Shown here: positions 28,142 through 37,512 of the stretch, piece after piece
Position numbering within the stretch: position 1 is the first letter of the stretch
Layout: every line of letters starts with the position of its first letter
DNA from: Solirubrobacter sp963724195
GTDB taxonomy: Bacteria; Actinomycetota; Thermoleophilia; Solirubrobacterales; Solirubrobacteraceae
Assembly: GCA_963724195.1 (NCBI GenBank)
Contig: CAVRTQ010000013.1
Span: 169,826-233,825 of the forward strand
Direction: 5' to 3'
Length of the DNA: 64,000 nucleotides
The notes under the pieces: model-generated
Told to the model about the DNA's origin: nothing
What the model saw: only the letters and a program-made list of their open reading frames with translations
Databases searched by the model: none
Position numbers and translations under genes: made by a program

Positions 28142-29262
28142 GGCCGCGTCCCCAGGGTGGCCTGGATCGTCTGGTCGGAGCCGCCGCGCCGGATCTCGAT
28201 CGAGACCTGCTCGCCGGGACGACGGTCCTGGATCGCGGCCGCGACGTCGTCGGAGTCGGCCACGCGCTCGCCGGCCACGGAGCGGATCACGTCACCGACC
28301 TGCAGGCCGGCGTCCGCGGCGGGGCCGCCGGAGGAGACCGCTGCGACGGTGACGCCGCCGGTGCCGCCGGAGGTGGAGACGCCGAGGTACGCGCGCCGGA
28401 TCGACTCGCCGCGCTCCAGGCGCGGGATCACGTCGCGCACCGTGTTGGACGGCACCGCGAACCCGATCCCCACGCTCCCGCCGCTCTGCGACGCGATCTG
28501 GGAGTTGACGCCGATCACGCGCCCCTGCGCGTCGAGCAGCGGACCGCCCGAGTTGCCGGGGTTGATCGGCGCGTCGGTCTGGATGACCGAGTCGATCTGG
28601 AACCCGTCCGGCGCCTGGATGTGGCGGCCGGTGCCGGACACGATGCCCGCCGTGGTCGTCTGCGAGAGCCCGAACGGCGAGCCGATCGCGACCGCGAGCT
28701 GCCCGGTGCGGACCGCGGTGGAGTCCGCGAGCGACAGCGCCTTGAGCCGGCGGCCGACATCCACCTTCACGACCGCGAGGTCGGAGGAGCGATCGACGCC
28801 CGTCACGCGCCCGGTCGCGGTCTCGTCGTCGGCGAACTGCACCTGGACGGTGGTCGCGCTGCCCACGACGTGCGCGTTGGTGACGATCGTGCCGTCCGCG
28901 CCGGTGACGAAGCCGGTGCCGGACCCGCCCCGCGTCTGGATCGAGACGACGGACTCGCGCGCGGCGGCGTAGATCGCGGCCACGTCGCCGGTCTGCTTGG
29001 CGCCGACGAGCGCGGGACCGCTGTTCACGGCCGCGGGGTTGCCGTCGGTGTCGACGACGCCGAACGCGAACGCCCCGCCCGTGACGAGCGCGGCGGACAC
29101 GAACCCACCGGCGAGCGCCGCACGGAAGTGGCCGCGCTGCTTGGGCGCAGGGGGCGGCGGTGCGGCCGACGGCGGCGGAGCCGGCGGCACCTCCGGTTCA
29201 TACTGGCGCACACGACGACCGTCAGTCGGGTCACCGTCGAGCCACAGCAGGGGATCGGTCAT
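28138..29262 (-). CDS. Membrane-anchored HtrA/DegP-type serine protease with PDZ domain
   Basis: This 374-residue protein has a Pro-rich cytoplasmic N-terminus and one membrane helix (AALAGGFVSAALVTGGAFAF). The trypsin-like domain shows His in IVTNAHVVG, Asp in SSDLAVVKV and Ser in INPGNSGGPLL. A C-terminal PDZ domain has GGPAADAGLQVGDVIRSV. It is an envelope quality-control protease. ATG 29262 (MTDPLLWLDG) is the start. It is co-transcribed with the VWA paralogue. Confidence 0.92.
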   Translation of the reverse strand: MTDPLLWLDGDPTDGRRVRQYEPEVPPAPPPSAAPPPPAPKQRGHFRAALAGGFVSAALVTGGAFAFGVVDTDGNPAAVNSGPALVGAKQTGDVAAIYAAARESVVSIQTRGGSGTGFVTGADGTIVTNAHVVGSATTVQVQFADDETATGRVTGVDRSSDLAVVKVDVGRRLKALSLADSTAVRTGQLAVAIGSPFGLSQTTTAGIVSGTGRHIQAPDGFQIDSVIQTDAPINPGNSGGPLLDAQGRVIGVNSQIASQSGGSVGIGFAVPSNTVRDVIPRLERGESIRRAYLGVSTSGGTGGVTVAAVSSGGPAADAGLQVGDVIRSVAGERVADSDDVAAAIQDRRPGEQVSIEIRRGGSDQTIQATLGTRP

Positions 29263-29349
29263 GTCCACCGAGGTTGAAGCCCGGTGCGTCAGATCAAGAT
29301 AAGGCGAACGCCCGATGTGCACCGCGCACTCCGGGCGTAGGGTCGCGAC

Positions 29350-30641
29350 ATGACCTACGCGCACCGGGCGTGGCTCCTCACCGGAGCCGTCTGCCTCGCG
29401 AGCGCCGCACCGGCCGCTGCTCAAGCGCCGGTCAACGGGCGCATCGCGTACACCACGTTGTCGAGCCTCGACCGCGGCCGACGGGAACATCTGGACGATG
29501 AACGCCGACGGCTCGGACAAGCAGCAGGCCGTGTTCGACCCGTACTACGACGCGCAGACCGACTGGTCACCGGACGGCACGCGGATCGTCTTCCGCAGCC
29601 GTCCGAACGACACGTCGCTTCGAGATCTCGATCGTCGACTTCCGCGTCCGCGACGCCGCGGGCCGCCCGGTCACGACGGAGGTCACGCGCGCCGACGGAC
29701 GGCACGCAGTCCAGCCAGCCCGCGTGGTTCCCCGACATGACCGGGATCGCTCTACCGGCGCACGAACGCGCCGGTGACCACCGCCGGTCGGACATCTGGG
29801 CGATGGACCCGGACGGCACGAACCGCCGCGTGCTCTACGCCGGCCCGGGCCACCAGTGGTACCCGAGCCTCTCGCCCGACAAGACGAAGCTCCTGTTCTC
29901 CACGACCATCCAGGCGCAACAACCGCAACATCCAGGTCATGGACATGGCGACGGGCGTGGTGACGACGCTGTTCGACACCCCCGGGACACGACTCCGCGC
30001 CGGCCTGGTCCCCGGACGGCCGCCGGATCGCGTTCGAGAGCGACGGCGACGCTGCTATCTCATGGACGCCGACGGCGCGAACGTGCAGCCGGCTCACGAA
30101 CAACACCGTGTACGAGGAAGGCCCGGCGTGGTCGCCCGACGGCACGCGCCTCGCGTTCAGCAGCGCTCCGACCAACACCGACAACGACATCTGGACGATG
30201 GCCGTCGACGGCACCGACAAGCGCCGGCTGACGACCAGCCCACAGCCCGAGGAGTCACCCGACTGGGGCCGCAATCCCGGCCCCGCGACGGTCGGCGGCA
30301 CGGTGCCGGCGACGCTGGCGCTGTCGCTGGCCGGGGCGGTGAGCCTCGGCACCTTCATCCCGGGCATCGCCCGCGAGTACACGGCCTCGACCACCGCCAC
30401 CGTCACCTCGACGGCCGGGTCCGCGACGCTGAACGTCTCCGACCCGGGTCACCTGACCAACGGTGCCTTCAGTCTCGCGCAGCCGCTCCAAGTGGCGATG
30501 ACCCCCGCGGCGTGGAACGCGCCGGTGTCGAACGCGACCGTCGCCGTCAGCTTCAGGCAGCCGATCGGCGCGACCGACCCGCTGCGCACCGGCACGTACT
30601 CCAAGACGCTCACGTTCACGCTGGCGACGACCGAGCCCTAA
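29350..30641 (+). CDS. Secreted PD40/TolB-like beta-propeller protein with shared C-terminal domain (multiple frameshifts)
   Basis: The signal peptide is WLLTGAVCLASAAPAAAQA, starting at ATG 29350. PD40 propeller repeats follow, scattered over frames by several single-base indels: MNADGSDKQQAVFDP, DWSPDGTRIVFRS, SDIWAMDPDGTNRRVL, NIQVMDMATGVVTTLFDTPG and PAWSPDGTRLAFSS. The last ~110 residues form a beta-rich domain ending RTGTYSKTLTFTLATTEP. The same domain ends the LVIVD protein at 31775-33972. It is probably an extracellular or surface protein of unknown partner. Confidence 0.7.
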
Positions 30642-30653
30642 CCTGGTGCGCGC

Positions 30654-31212
30654 ATGGCCGACCGCATGCGCGCATCCGACACCGAACGTGAGGAGACCGT
30701 GGCCATCCTCCGCCACGCCGTCGGCGAGGGCCGGCTGGACATGGAGGAGTTCACCGACCGCACGACCCGCGCGTACCTCGCCAAGACGCGCGGGCGAGTT
30801 GCTGGAGCTGATCGGCGACATCCCGCGCGCGGAGCTCGCGCCGCCACCACCGCCGCGCGAGCTCCCGAAAGCGCCGGGCCGCGCCGGGTTCACCGCGCGC
30901 TGGCTCGCGCCCGCCCGCCGGCGTCAAGCCGCGGCGGAGCTGCTCGAGTTCGTCGCCCCGCCGATGCGCTCGCACGGCTACGCGCTCGAGCTCAACTCCG
31001 AGGCCAACCTGGTCTTCGTCCGCAAGCGCCGGCCCCCGTGGACGTTCGTGCTCGCCGTGCTGCTGTTCCCGGTCGGGCTGCTGGCGCTGCTGCACACCGA
31101 ACGCGACGAGATCGTGTTCGAGCTGCACGAGCACGGCGAGGAGACGATGATCAACGTGAGCGGCCGGGCGCCGCTCGCGATCAGGCGCGCGCTGAGCGAA
31201 CTCGAGCGCTGA
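30654..31212 (+). CDS. DUF1707 domain-containing membrane protein (frameshifted)
   Basis: The N-terminus MRASDTEREETVAILRHAVG, EGRLDMEEFTDRTTRAY is a textbook DUF1707 (SHOCT-like) domain. A one-base shift near 30795 leads to GELLELIGDIPRAEL. A Pro-rich linker, a second soluble part and a membrane helix (WTFVLAVLLFPVGLLALL) follow. DUF1707 is an actinobacterial domain of unknown role. The 3' end overlaps the convergent idi gene. Confidence 0.75.
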
Positions 31213-31711
31213 CGATCTCCCACGCCGGCGGGAACCACGCGGTGAACTCTTCGTCACGCGCGCGGGCGATCCACTCGTCGAGCTCGTCGAGCGGCACGAA
31301 GCGCCACTCCATGACCTCGTCCGGGTCGGGCGCGGGGTCGATCGAGATCTCGGTCACGAGCAGGTGGTCGAGCTCGTTCTCGACCAGGTCGGCGAGCTCC
31401 GCGCGGTAGCGCAGGATGCCGACCTCCTCGAGCGCGTTCGGTTCGATCCCGAGCTCCTCCGCGAAGCGCCGCGCGGCGGCGTCCTCCGTGGTCTCGCCGG
31501 GCCGCGGGTGCCCGCAGGCGGAGTTCGTCCACAGCCCGGGGGAGTGGTACTTGCCCAGCGCGCGGCGCTGGAGCAGCAGCTCACCGGCGGGGTTGAAGGC
31601 GAAGACCGAGAACGCTCGGTGCAGCGCACCGGTCTGGTGCACGGCGAGCTTCTCGCCGACCCCCAGCTCGCGGTCTTCCTCGTCGATCAGCACCACGTTC
31701 TCCTCGGACAC
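31181..31711 (-). CDS. idi: Isopentenyl-diphosphate delta-isomerase type I
   Basis: This ~176-residue Nudix-fold enzyme interconverts IPP and DMAPP for isoprenoid synthesis. Metal ligands and catalytic residues appear in HRAFSVFAFNPAGELLLQRR, LWTNSACGHPRPGE (Cys) and EEVGILRYRAELADLVENE. I prefer GTG 31711 (SEENVVLIDEEDRELGVG). The longer frame from 31741 would begin inside a strong hairpin that likely ends the upstream transcript. The product aligns with the usual family length from the GTG. Confidence 0.9.
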   Translation of the reverse strand: MSEENVVLIDEEDRELGVGEKLAVHQTGALHRAFSVFAFNPAGELLLQRRALGKYHSPGLWTNSACGHPRPGETTEDAAARRFAEELGIEPNALEEVGILRYRAELADLVENELDHLLVTEISIDPAPDPDEVMEWRFVPLDELDEWIARARDEEFTAWFPPAWEIVSARVRSARA

Positions 31712-31724
31712 GAGGAAGACCCTA

Positions 31725-31756
31725 CCGAGGTCCGGGGCCAATACCCCGGACCTCGG
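31725..31756 (-). terminator. Strong hairpin, probable terminator of the LVIVD gene
   Basis: Perfect 13-base arms (CCGAGGTCCGGGG and CCCCGGACCTCGG) enclose a six-base loop. The hairpin lies 18 bases after the stop of the LVIVD gene and just before the idi start. No clear U-run follows, so it is either an intrinsic terminator of the U-poor actinobacterial type or a regulatory stem in the idi leader. Confidence 0.6.
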
Positions 31757-31774
31757 CCGAACGGAGGACTCGCG

Positions 31775-33972
31775 CTACGGCGTCGTCGTCGCCAGGGTGA
31801 ACGTCAGCGTCTTGCTGTACGTGCCCGTGCGCAACGCGTCGTTGGCGTTGACCTGCTGCTTGAACGTGATCGTGGGCTGGTCGTTGGAGACCGGGCCCGT
31901 GTACGTCTTGACCACGCCGAGGCCCTGCAGCGGCTGCGGCAGGAAGAACGCCCCGTTGACCAGGTGGCCCGGGGTGGTGCCGGCGTCGGCCACGGACAGC
32001 GTCGCGTCACCCGCGGTGGAGATGACGTTGGCGGTCGTGGAGGCCGTGTACTCCTTCGCGACGCCCGGCGTGAACGCGCCGAACGTGGCCGGAGCGCCCA
32101 TCGACAGCGACAGCGTGGCGCTGACCGTCGCGCTCGCGCTGCCGGTGACGGCGGTCGAGTTGACCATGTAGTCGACGGTCTCGACCGTCGTGTTGCCGGC
32201 CTTGTCCACGGCGGTGACCGTGTAGGAGGCGTACCCGATCTTCGACGTGTCGACGTTGGTCACGCTGGCCGTGCACGACTCGACGCCCAGACCTTGGTCG
32301 GCGCACGCGAACGCGGCCGGGACGGTCGAGCCCTGCAGGTAGCCGGCGCCCTCGTTGGTCGACGTGACCGTCGGGGCGGCGTTGTCGGCCGCGATCGCGC
32401 CGATCTGCGTCTGCGGGTTCGAGTAGGCGACCGTGTTCGCGCGGTCGGTGAACGCGTTGTCGAGATCCCAGACGATGAGGCCGCGGTAGATGTCGGCCTC
32501 GTAGATCTTGCCGTTGTACCAGTAGGTGGACCAGTCGCCGCCGTCGGGGAAGCCGTCGCCGCCGTACGTGGACGCGTTCGGCAGCGGCTTCGGGTCGGCG
32601 TAGGCAATGACCTTCGGCGCGGCCGGCTGCGTGTAGTCGATCACGTTGATGCCGGCCTGGTAGTTGCCGGACACCAGGAAGTTGCCGCCCTTGGTCGGCA
32701 CGGTGTTGAAGTTGTGCCACGTGCAGTTCTCGCTGCTGAGCTGCGCGCGCGGCATCATGACCGTCGAGATCGTCTCGCTGGACTCCACGTTCAGGATGAA
32801 CAGCGACTTGTTGACGGCCGAGCTGGTGGCCTGGCACTGGGCTCCGACGCCGCCGCCCGGCTCATGGCCGAAGACGACCGTCTTGCCGTCGTAGCTGAAC
32901 GTGGCCGAGTGGCCCGAGCCGGTCACCGAGCTGCTTCGACCACATCTGGACCGGGTTCTCGATGCCGCCCGGCAGCGTCGGGTCGATCGTGGCGTCGAAC
33001 TTGAACATCGTGACGCCGTTGCCGCCGGCGCACGTCGCGCGGCTGTCGGCGCCGTTGAGGAAGACCGTGTTGTCGTGGCACGACCGGCCGGACGGCGCCT
33101 GCTTGACGTACTCGGCCTGGGTCGGGTCCGAGATCTTGATCTTCAGGACGTCCATCCACGTGCACGTGCCGCACGAGCCGCCGTTGTAGATGTAGAGCGC
33201 GTCGTGCGCCGGGGCCGGGACGGCCGTGGCGGTGTGCGAGCCGCAACCCTTGCGCGGCACGTCCTGGGTCGAGAAGCGCAGACCCTGCTTGCCGTTGGCC
33301 GGGTCGTTGCCCACGTCGATCATCACCGGGTTCGTCGGGTCGGTGATGTCGAAGAGGTGGACGCCCTCGAAGCCCTGGCCGACGAGCGTGCCGCCGCAGG
33401 ACTGCGTCGCCGCGCCGGTGGCGCTGGTCGCGGAGTCCCAGGAGCGCACGAGGATGTTCCCGTAGACGACGACGTCGCCCTGCGAGGTCGTGCAGCTCTT
33501 GTTGAGGTGGACCTGCTTCGGCTTCGCCGGGTCCTTGATGTCGATCACGACGAAGCCGTCGTTGGTGCCCATGAACGCGTAGTCGCCCTTGAATGCGAGG
33601 TCCGAGTTGTACGGGTTCGGCAGGTACGGGATCACGTTCGCCGAGTAGCCGACCGGCGTCATGTTCGGCGTGTACTCGAACTCGCTCACGACCTGCTCGA
33701 ACGTCGGGTCGTCGGCGATGGTGACGCCCGCGGCCGCCGCCTTGGCCAGCGTCGAGGTGACCGGGCCGCCCTCGCCGCCGCACTCGTGCGAGAGCTCCGG
33801 GCGGTGCACGCCGGCCCACAGCGCGTTGTTGATCGACAGGAAGCTGTTCGCAGCCGCTGCCTTCTCGTTCGCGCCCGCACACGGATGTGCGATGGCCGAC
33901 GCCAGGCGCGAACAGCGCCATCGCCGCAATCGACCCGGCTCCAGCCAAGGCGACCCTCAGACCTCTACCCAT
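31775..33972 (-). CDS. Secreted LVIVD-repeat protein with C-terminal Ig-like and shared beta domain (frameshifted)
   Basis: Signal sequence: GRGLRVALAGAGSIAAMALF, from ATG 33972. A shift near 33895 follows, then AGANEKAAAANSFLSINN. LVIVD-type propeller repeats include FKGDYAFMGTNDGFVVIDI, GFEGVHLFDITDPTNPVM and, after a shift near 32930, AGINVIDYTQPAAPKVIAY. Paired cysteines (CGGEGG, SCGTCTW) suggest an exported fold. A bacterial Ig-like part (CTASVTNVDTS, VDKAGNTTVETVDY) precedes the domain shared with the 29.3 kb PD40 protein. It ends RTGTYSKTLTFTLATTTP. Confidence 0.75.
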
Positions 33973-34090
33973 CAACCTGCTCCTCTCACGGAAACCCAAC
34001 CCCTCCTAAACGCGAGCTAATCAACTTCTCATGCGGCTGGATAGGGCGTTGGGTGTGCACGTCTCTGCACGTTGCGATGATGCGGGAGCG

Positions 34091-34903
34091 ATGACCGATC
34101 CTCCCCTGACGCCGCGTGAGGCCATCGTGGCGATGCGCATCCATGCGCCCACCGAGCGCAATCCCAAGCTCTCGCGCTTCCTCGAGGCCGCGAACAACAA
34201 CCTCAAGCTGAAGGCCCGCTGGCACGTCCAGCAGGTCACGGCGCTGCGCATGGACATGAACGACCACTCGTGGGTCCACCTGCAGATCGTGCTCAACCGC
34301 GCGCTGCACCTGTTCCGGCTGCTGCACCGCGCGGGGCTGGAATCGGCGATGGAGTCCGACTACTCGATGTCCCACAAGGACGCCGAGGTGGTGATCGCGG
34401 GCGGCTGCCTGTTGCACGACCTCGGGATGTCGATCCACCGCGTCGACCACGAGGTCTACAGCCTCCACCTGGCCGCCGACATCCTCGACGACCTGCTCGC
34501 GGAGGCCTACGAGGAGCCGGAGCGGACCGTCGTCTCGGCGGAGATCACCCACGCCATCATCGGCCACCGCAAGGGCGGGCGGCCGCTGACGCTGGAGGCC
34601 GGCGTCGTGCGCGTCGCGGACGCGCTGGACATGGAGCACGGCCGCTCGCGCGTGGCCTTCGAGACCAGCCTGCCGAACATCCACTCGCTGTCGGCGGCCG
34701 CGATCGACGAGGTCCGGATCGTCCCCGGCGAGCAGCGCGCCGTGCGCGTCGAGGTGGCCATGAACAACTCCGCCGGCGTCTTCCAGCTCGATGAGCTGAT
34801 GGCCACGAAACTGCGCGGATCCGGCCTAGAACCGCACGTCGAGCTGATCGCGCGGATCGAAGCCGAGCACGAAAAGCGATTGCTCAAGGTCTACCAGATA
34901 TAG
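34091..34903 (+). CDS. HD-domain phosphohydrolase
   Basis: This 270-residue protein has a complete HD metal site: NDHSWVHLQIVL, GGCLLHDLGMSIHR, EITHAIIGHRKGGRP and VRVADALDMEHGRSR. The start is ATG 34091 after GGGAGCG. HD enzymes cleave phosphoester or phosphoanhydride bonds of nucleotides; the substrate here cannot be assigned. It is followed by a convergent SDR gene eight bases away. Confidence 0.8.
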   Translation: MTDPPLTPREAIVAMRIHAPTERNPKLSRFLEAANNNLKLKARWHVQQVTALRMDMNDHSWVHLQIVLNRALHLFRLLHRAGLESAMESDYSMSHKDAEVVIAGGCLLHDLGMSIHRVDHEVYSLHLAADILDDLLAEAYEEPERTVVSAEITHAIIGHRKGGRPLTLEAGVVRVADALDMEHGRSRVAFETSLPNIHSLSAAAIDEVRIVPGEQRAVRVEVAMNNSAGVFQLDELMATKLRGSGLEPHVELIARIEAEHEKRLLKVYQI

Positions 34904-34910
34904 GTCAGAC

Positions 34911-35738
34911 TCAGACGTGGTCGACAAACAGGTCCACCTGCGGGGTGGAGCCGGAAACGTAGGCGTACTGGTCGAAATCGGTGACGCCCTCGGCCTGCAG
35001 GACGTCCTCGCACAGGAACGTGTTGCCGGTGCATTCGCGGCTCGGTTTCGTGAGCACGGCGTAGGCGGCGTCCGCGTACAGCTCGGGCTTGCGCGACACG
35101 GCCATGGCGGCGTCTCCGCCGAGCAGGTTCTGGACCGCGGCGGTCGCGATGAGCGTGCGCGGCCACAGGGCGTTGCTGGCGATCCCGTCGTCCTTGAGCT
35201 CCTCGGCCAGGCCCAGCGCGAGCAGGCTCATCCCGTACTTGGAGAGCGTGTAGCCGATGTGGCCGCCGAGCCATTTGGGCTCGAGGCTGATCGGCGGGGA
35301 GAGCGTGAGGATGTGCGGGTTCTCGGCCGCTTTCAGGTGCGGGATGCACGCGCGCGAGACGACGAACGTCCCGCGCGTGTTGATCGACTGCATCAGGTCG
35401 TAGCGGCGGACCGGGAGATCCGTCGTCCGGCTGAGGTTGATCGCGGACGCGTTGTTGACCGTGATGTCGATCCCGCCGAACGTCTCCACCGTCTTGGCGA
35501 CGGCCGCCTCGACGCTGGCCTCGTCGCGGATGTCGCCGACGATCGGCAGCGCCTTCCCGCCCGCCGCCTCGATCTCCTCCGCCGCCGTGAACACCGTGCC
35601 GGGCAGCTTCGGATGCGGCTCCGCGGTCTTGGCGATCAGCGCCACGTTCGCGCCGTCCTGCGCGGCCCTGAGCGCGATCTGCAGCCCGATCCCGCGGCTC
35701 GCGCCGGAGATGAACAGCGTCTTGTCCTTGAGGCTCAT
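34911..35738 (-). CDS. SDR family oxidoreductase (HSDL2-like)
   Basis: This 275-residue Rossmann protein has the cofactor loop FISGASRGIGLQIALRAA, the NNAS motif (ITVNNASAINLS), catalytic Tyr-Lys in YTLSKYGMS and the SPP segment ahead of it. The insert EPHPKLPGTVFTAAEEIEAA is typical of hydroxysteroid-dehydrogenase-like 2 relatives, which act on unknown lipid substrates. The start is ATG 35738 (MSLKDKTLF). Confidence 0.88.
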   Translation of the reverse strand: MSLKDKTLFISGASRGIGLQIALRAAQDGANVALIAKTAEPHPKLPGTVFTAAEEIEAAGGKALPIVGDIRDEASVEAAVAKTVETFGGIDITVNNASAINLSRTTDLPVRRYDLMQSINTRGTFVVSRACIPHLKAAENPHILTLSPPISLEPKWLGGHIGYTLSKYGMSLLALGLAEELKDDGIASNALWPRTLIATAAVQNLLGGDAAMAVSRKPELYADAAYAVLTKPSRECTGNTFLCEDVLQAEGVTDFDQYAYVSGSTPQVDLFVDHV

Positions 35739-35788
35739 GGCCCGGATCATCACGGAATACGGGCGCCGGAGTGTGCGTCTGGTCCTGT

Positions 35789-36112
35789 ATGACCCGCAAG
35801 CTGATCGCCGGTGCCGTCGCCATCGCCGCCGTGGCCGCCGTGCCCGCGCAGGCCGCCCAGACCAAGACCGTCGCCGTCAAGAACAACTCGTTCTCGCCGG
35901 GCAGCGTGTCGATCAAGAAGGGCGACACGGTCGCCTGGAAGTGGACGCAGGGCGGCGTCGCCCACAACGTCACGCCCGCCAAGGGCGGCGCCGGCTCGCG
36001 CACCACCTCCACCAAGGGCTACCGGTTCACCAAGAAGTTCACCAAGGCCGGCACGTTCACGTACGTCTGCACCATCCACTCCTCGATGAAGTCGACGGTG
36101 CGCGTCAGCTAG
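35789..36112 (+). CDS. Secreted cupredoxin (plastocyanin/azurin-like)
   Basis: This 107-residue blue-copper protein has a Sec signal (KLIAGAVAIAAVAAVPAQAA). The fold NNSFSPGSVSIKKGDTVAWK has a His in GGVAHNVTP, then YVCTIHSSMKSTVRV, which supplies the Cys, His and Met copper ligands. It probably carries electrons outside the membrane. It appears as an isolated gene at the head of a short rightward run. Confidence 0.88.
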   Translation: MTRKLIAGAVAIAAVAAVPAQAAQTKTVAVKNNSFSPGSVSIKKGDTVAWKWTQGGVAHNVTPAKGGAGSRTTSTKGYRFTKKFTKAGTFTYVCTIHSSMKSTVRVS

Positions 36113-36165
36113 ATCCGTGGGAAAACCCGATGGTGAGCGGTGCGGGCGGCGACGATCATGCAGGT

Positions 36166-36411
36166 ATGCCGCTCCTCACCTTGCGTTACGGAATCCCGTT
36201 CGCCCTCGTCGTCAGCGGCTTCGTGATGCTGTTCGCCGTCGAGGGCGAGATCCGCTGGGACGGCTGGGCGATGCTCGTCGGTTCCGGCCTCTCCGTCCTG
36301 CTGTTGAACTGGCTGTTCCGGCTCGGCGTGCAGGGCGACAAGGAGCGCGACAAGGAAGAGGCCGCGCGCGAGTACCTCGGCGTGCACGGCCACTGGCCCG
36401 ACGAGGGCTGA
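36166..36411 (+). CDS. Small two-helix membrane protein
   Basis: This 81-residue protein from ATG 36166 has two hydrophobic helices (YGIPFALVVSGFVMLFAV and WAMLVGSGLSVLLLNWLF). A charged C-terminal tail follows (QGDKERDKEEAAREYLGVHG). No function is known. It has no partner within 50 bases on its strand. A hairpin overlaps its stop. Confidence 0.6.
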   Translation: MPLLTLRYGIPFALVVSGFVMLFAVEGEIRWDGWAMLVGSGLSVLLLNWLFRLGVQGDKERDKEEAAREYLGVHGHWPDEG

Positions 36412-36435
36412 CGCCGCCGGCGCAATCGCCGTCAG
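36408..36435. terminator. Possible bidirectional terminator hairpin
   Basis: The inverted repeat CTGACG ... CGTCAG lies between two convergent genes, and the stems include both TGA stops. The inner CCGCCGGCGC adds weak pairing. Position and symmetry suit a shared terminator; strength is modest. Confidence 0.35.
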
Positions 36436-36887
36436 TGCTCGTGCTTGATCACGAAGTAGCTGCCGCGGATCGTCCCGGCCAGCTTCGACTTCTGCCGCGC
36501 GAACTTGAAGCTCGACGCCAGCTCCTCCGGGATGTCCATCCCGTCCGAGAGCTTGAAGCCGACCGCCCGCTTCTCCGGGCCGTACATCACGTTGATCGCC
36601 AAGCCGCTCTCGTAGAACACGTAGGCGAAGCGGATGCCGTCGGCCTCGAAGGCCGTCGCCTCCAGGGGAGTGGAGGCGATGGCGAGGTCACGCTCGTCCT
36701 TGAGGATCCCGTGCACCCACTCGACGGTCGCCGCGGCGTCGCCGGCGGGTTCCACGGTGAACTCGTGGTCGTACTTGTTCTTGAAGTAGCGGGCCTCGTT
36801 GGCCCGCAGCCCGGCGAGCGCCTCGGCGTGCGGCGAGGACTCGAGGCCGACGGTCGAGACGTGCTTGAAGTCGATGGTGGTGGCCAT
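36432..36887 (-). CDS. Conserved hypothetical protein
   Basis: This 151-residue soluble protein starts at ATG 36887 (MATTIDFKHVSTVGLESSPH). It is mixed alpha/beta with IRFAYVFYESGLAINVMYGP and a C-terminal SKLAGTIRGSYFVIKHEH. It has no signal peptide, membrane helix or catalytic motif I recognise. It stands alone, 53 bases downstream of the reductase gene on the same strand, so shared transcription is possible. Confidence 0.55.
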   Translation of the reverse strand: MATTIDFKHVSTVGLESSPHAEALAGLRANEARYFKNKYDHEFTVEPAGDAAATVEWVHGILKDERDLAIASTPLEATAFEADGIRFAYVFYESGLAINVMYGPEKRAVGFKLSDGMDIPEELASSFKFARQKSKLAGTIRGSYFVIKHEH

Positions 36888-36939
36888 ACGAGCAGGCTAA
36901 GCGCGACGGACCGTTCGCGCTTCTCCATTCCTGCTCGGG

Positions 36940-37512
36940 TCAGCGCTTGACGTCGTAGATGAGCTTCGCCACCCCGTTGGAGTAGGTCGCGCCCTCCCTG
37001 AGCTGCAGCTTGAGCTTGTCGCGATCGGCGCGGCTGAACGCGCTCTTGCCTGCTCCCAGCAGCACCGGGAACACGAGCAGGTTGTAGCGGTCGATGAGGT
37101 CGGCGTCCGACAGGCTGCGGGCCAGCTCCGGACTCCCGTGGATGAAGATGGCACCGCCGTCGCCCTGCTTGAGCGCGGCGACGTCCTCGGTGGACCGCAG
37201 GATGGTGGTCGGGCCCCACCCGTCGACCAGCGCGTCCTCGGTGAGGCGGCTGGACACGACGAACTTCGGCAGCTCCTTGTACGCGGCGTGGTCCTCAGAC
37301 CCGGGCCAGACGGCGGCGAACGCCTCGTAGCTGCGACGGCCGAACATCAGCGCCGTCGTCTCGGTCAGCTCCTCTCCCTTGAGCGCATAGGCCTCGGGGA
37401 CGAACTCGGTGTCGAACACCCAGCCACCGCTGCGGTGGCCCTCGACCGCGCCGCCCGGCGAGTCCATCACGCCGTCGAGCGACATGAAGCCGGTGTAGAC
37501 GAGCTCACGCAT
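36940..37512 (-). CDS. Dihydrofolate reductase family (RibD C-terminal) protein
   Basis: This 190-residue protein from ATG 37512 (MRELVYTGFMSLDGVMDSPG) has LMFGRRSYEAFAAVWPG, the NADPH loop GGAIFIHGSPELARSL, and IDRYNLLVFPVLLGAGKSAF. These are hallmarks of the RibD_C/DHFR-like group. Stand-alone actinobacterial members are common, and their substrates are unknown. Its start overlaps the stop region of the VOC gene by eight bases, so the two are co-expressed. Confidence 0.85.
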   Translation of the reverse strand: MRELVYTGFMSLDGVMDSPGGAVEGHRSGGWVFDTEFVPEAYALKGEELTETTALMFGRRSYEAFAAVWPGSEDHAAYKELPKFVVSSRLTEDALVDGWGPTTILRSTEDVAALKQGDGGAIFIHGSPELARSLSDADLIDRYNLLVFPVLLGAGKSAFSRADRDKLKLQLREGATYSNGVAKLIYDVKR

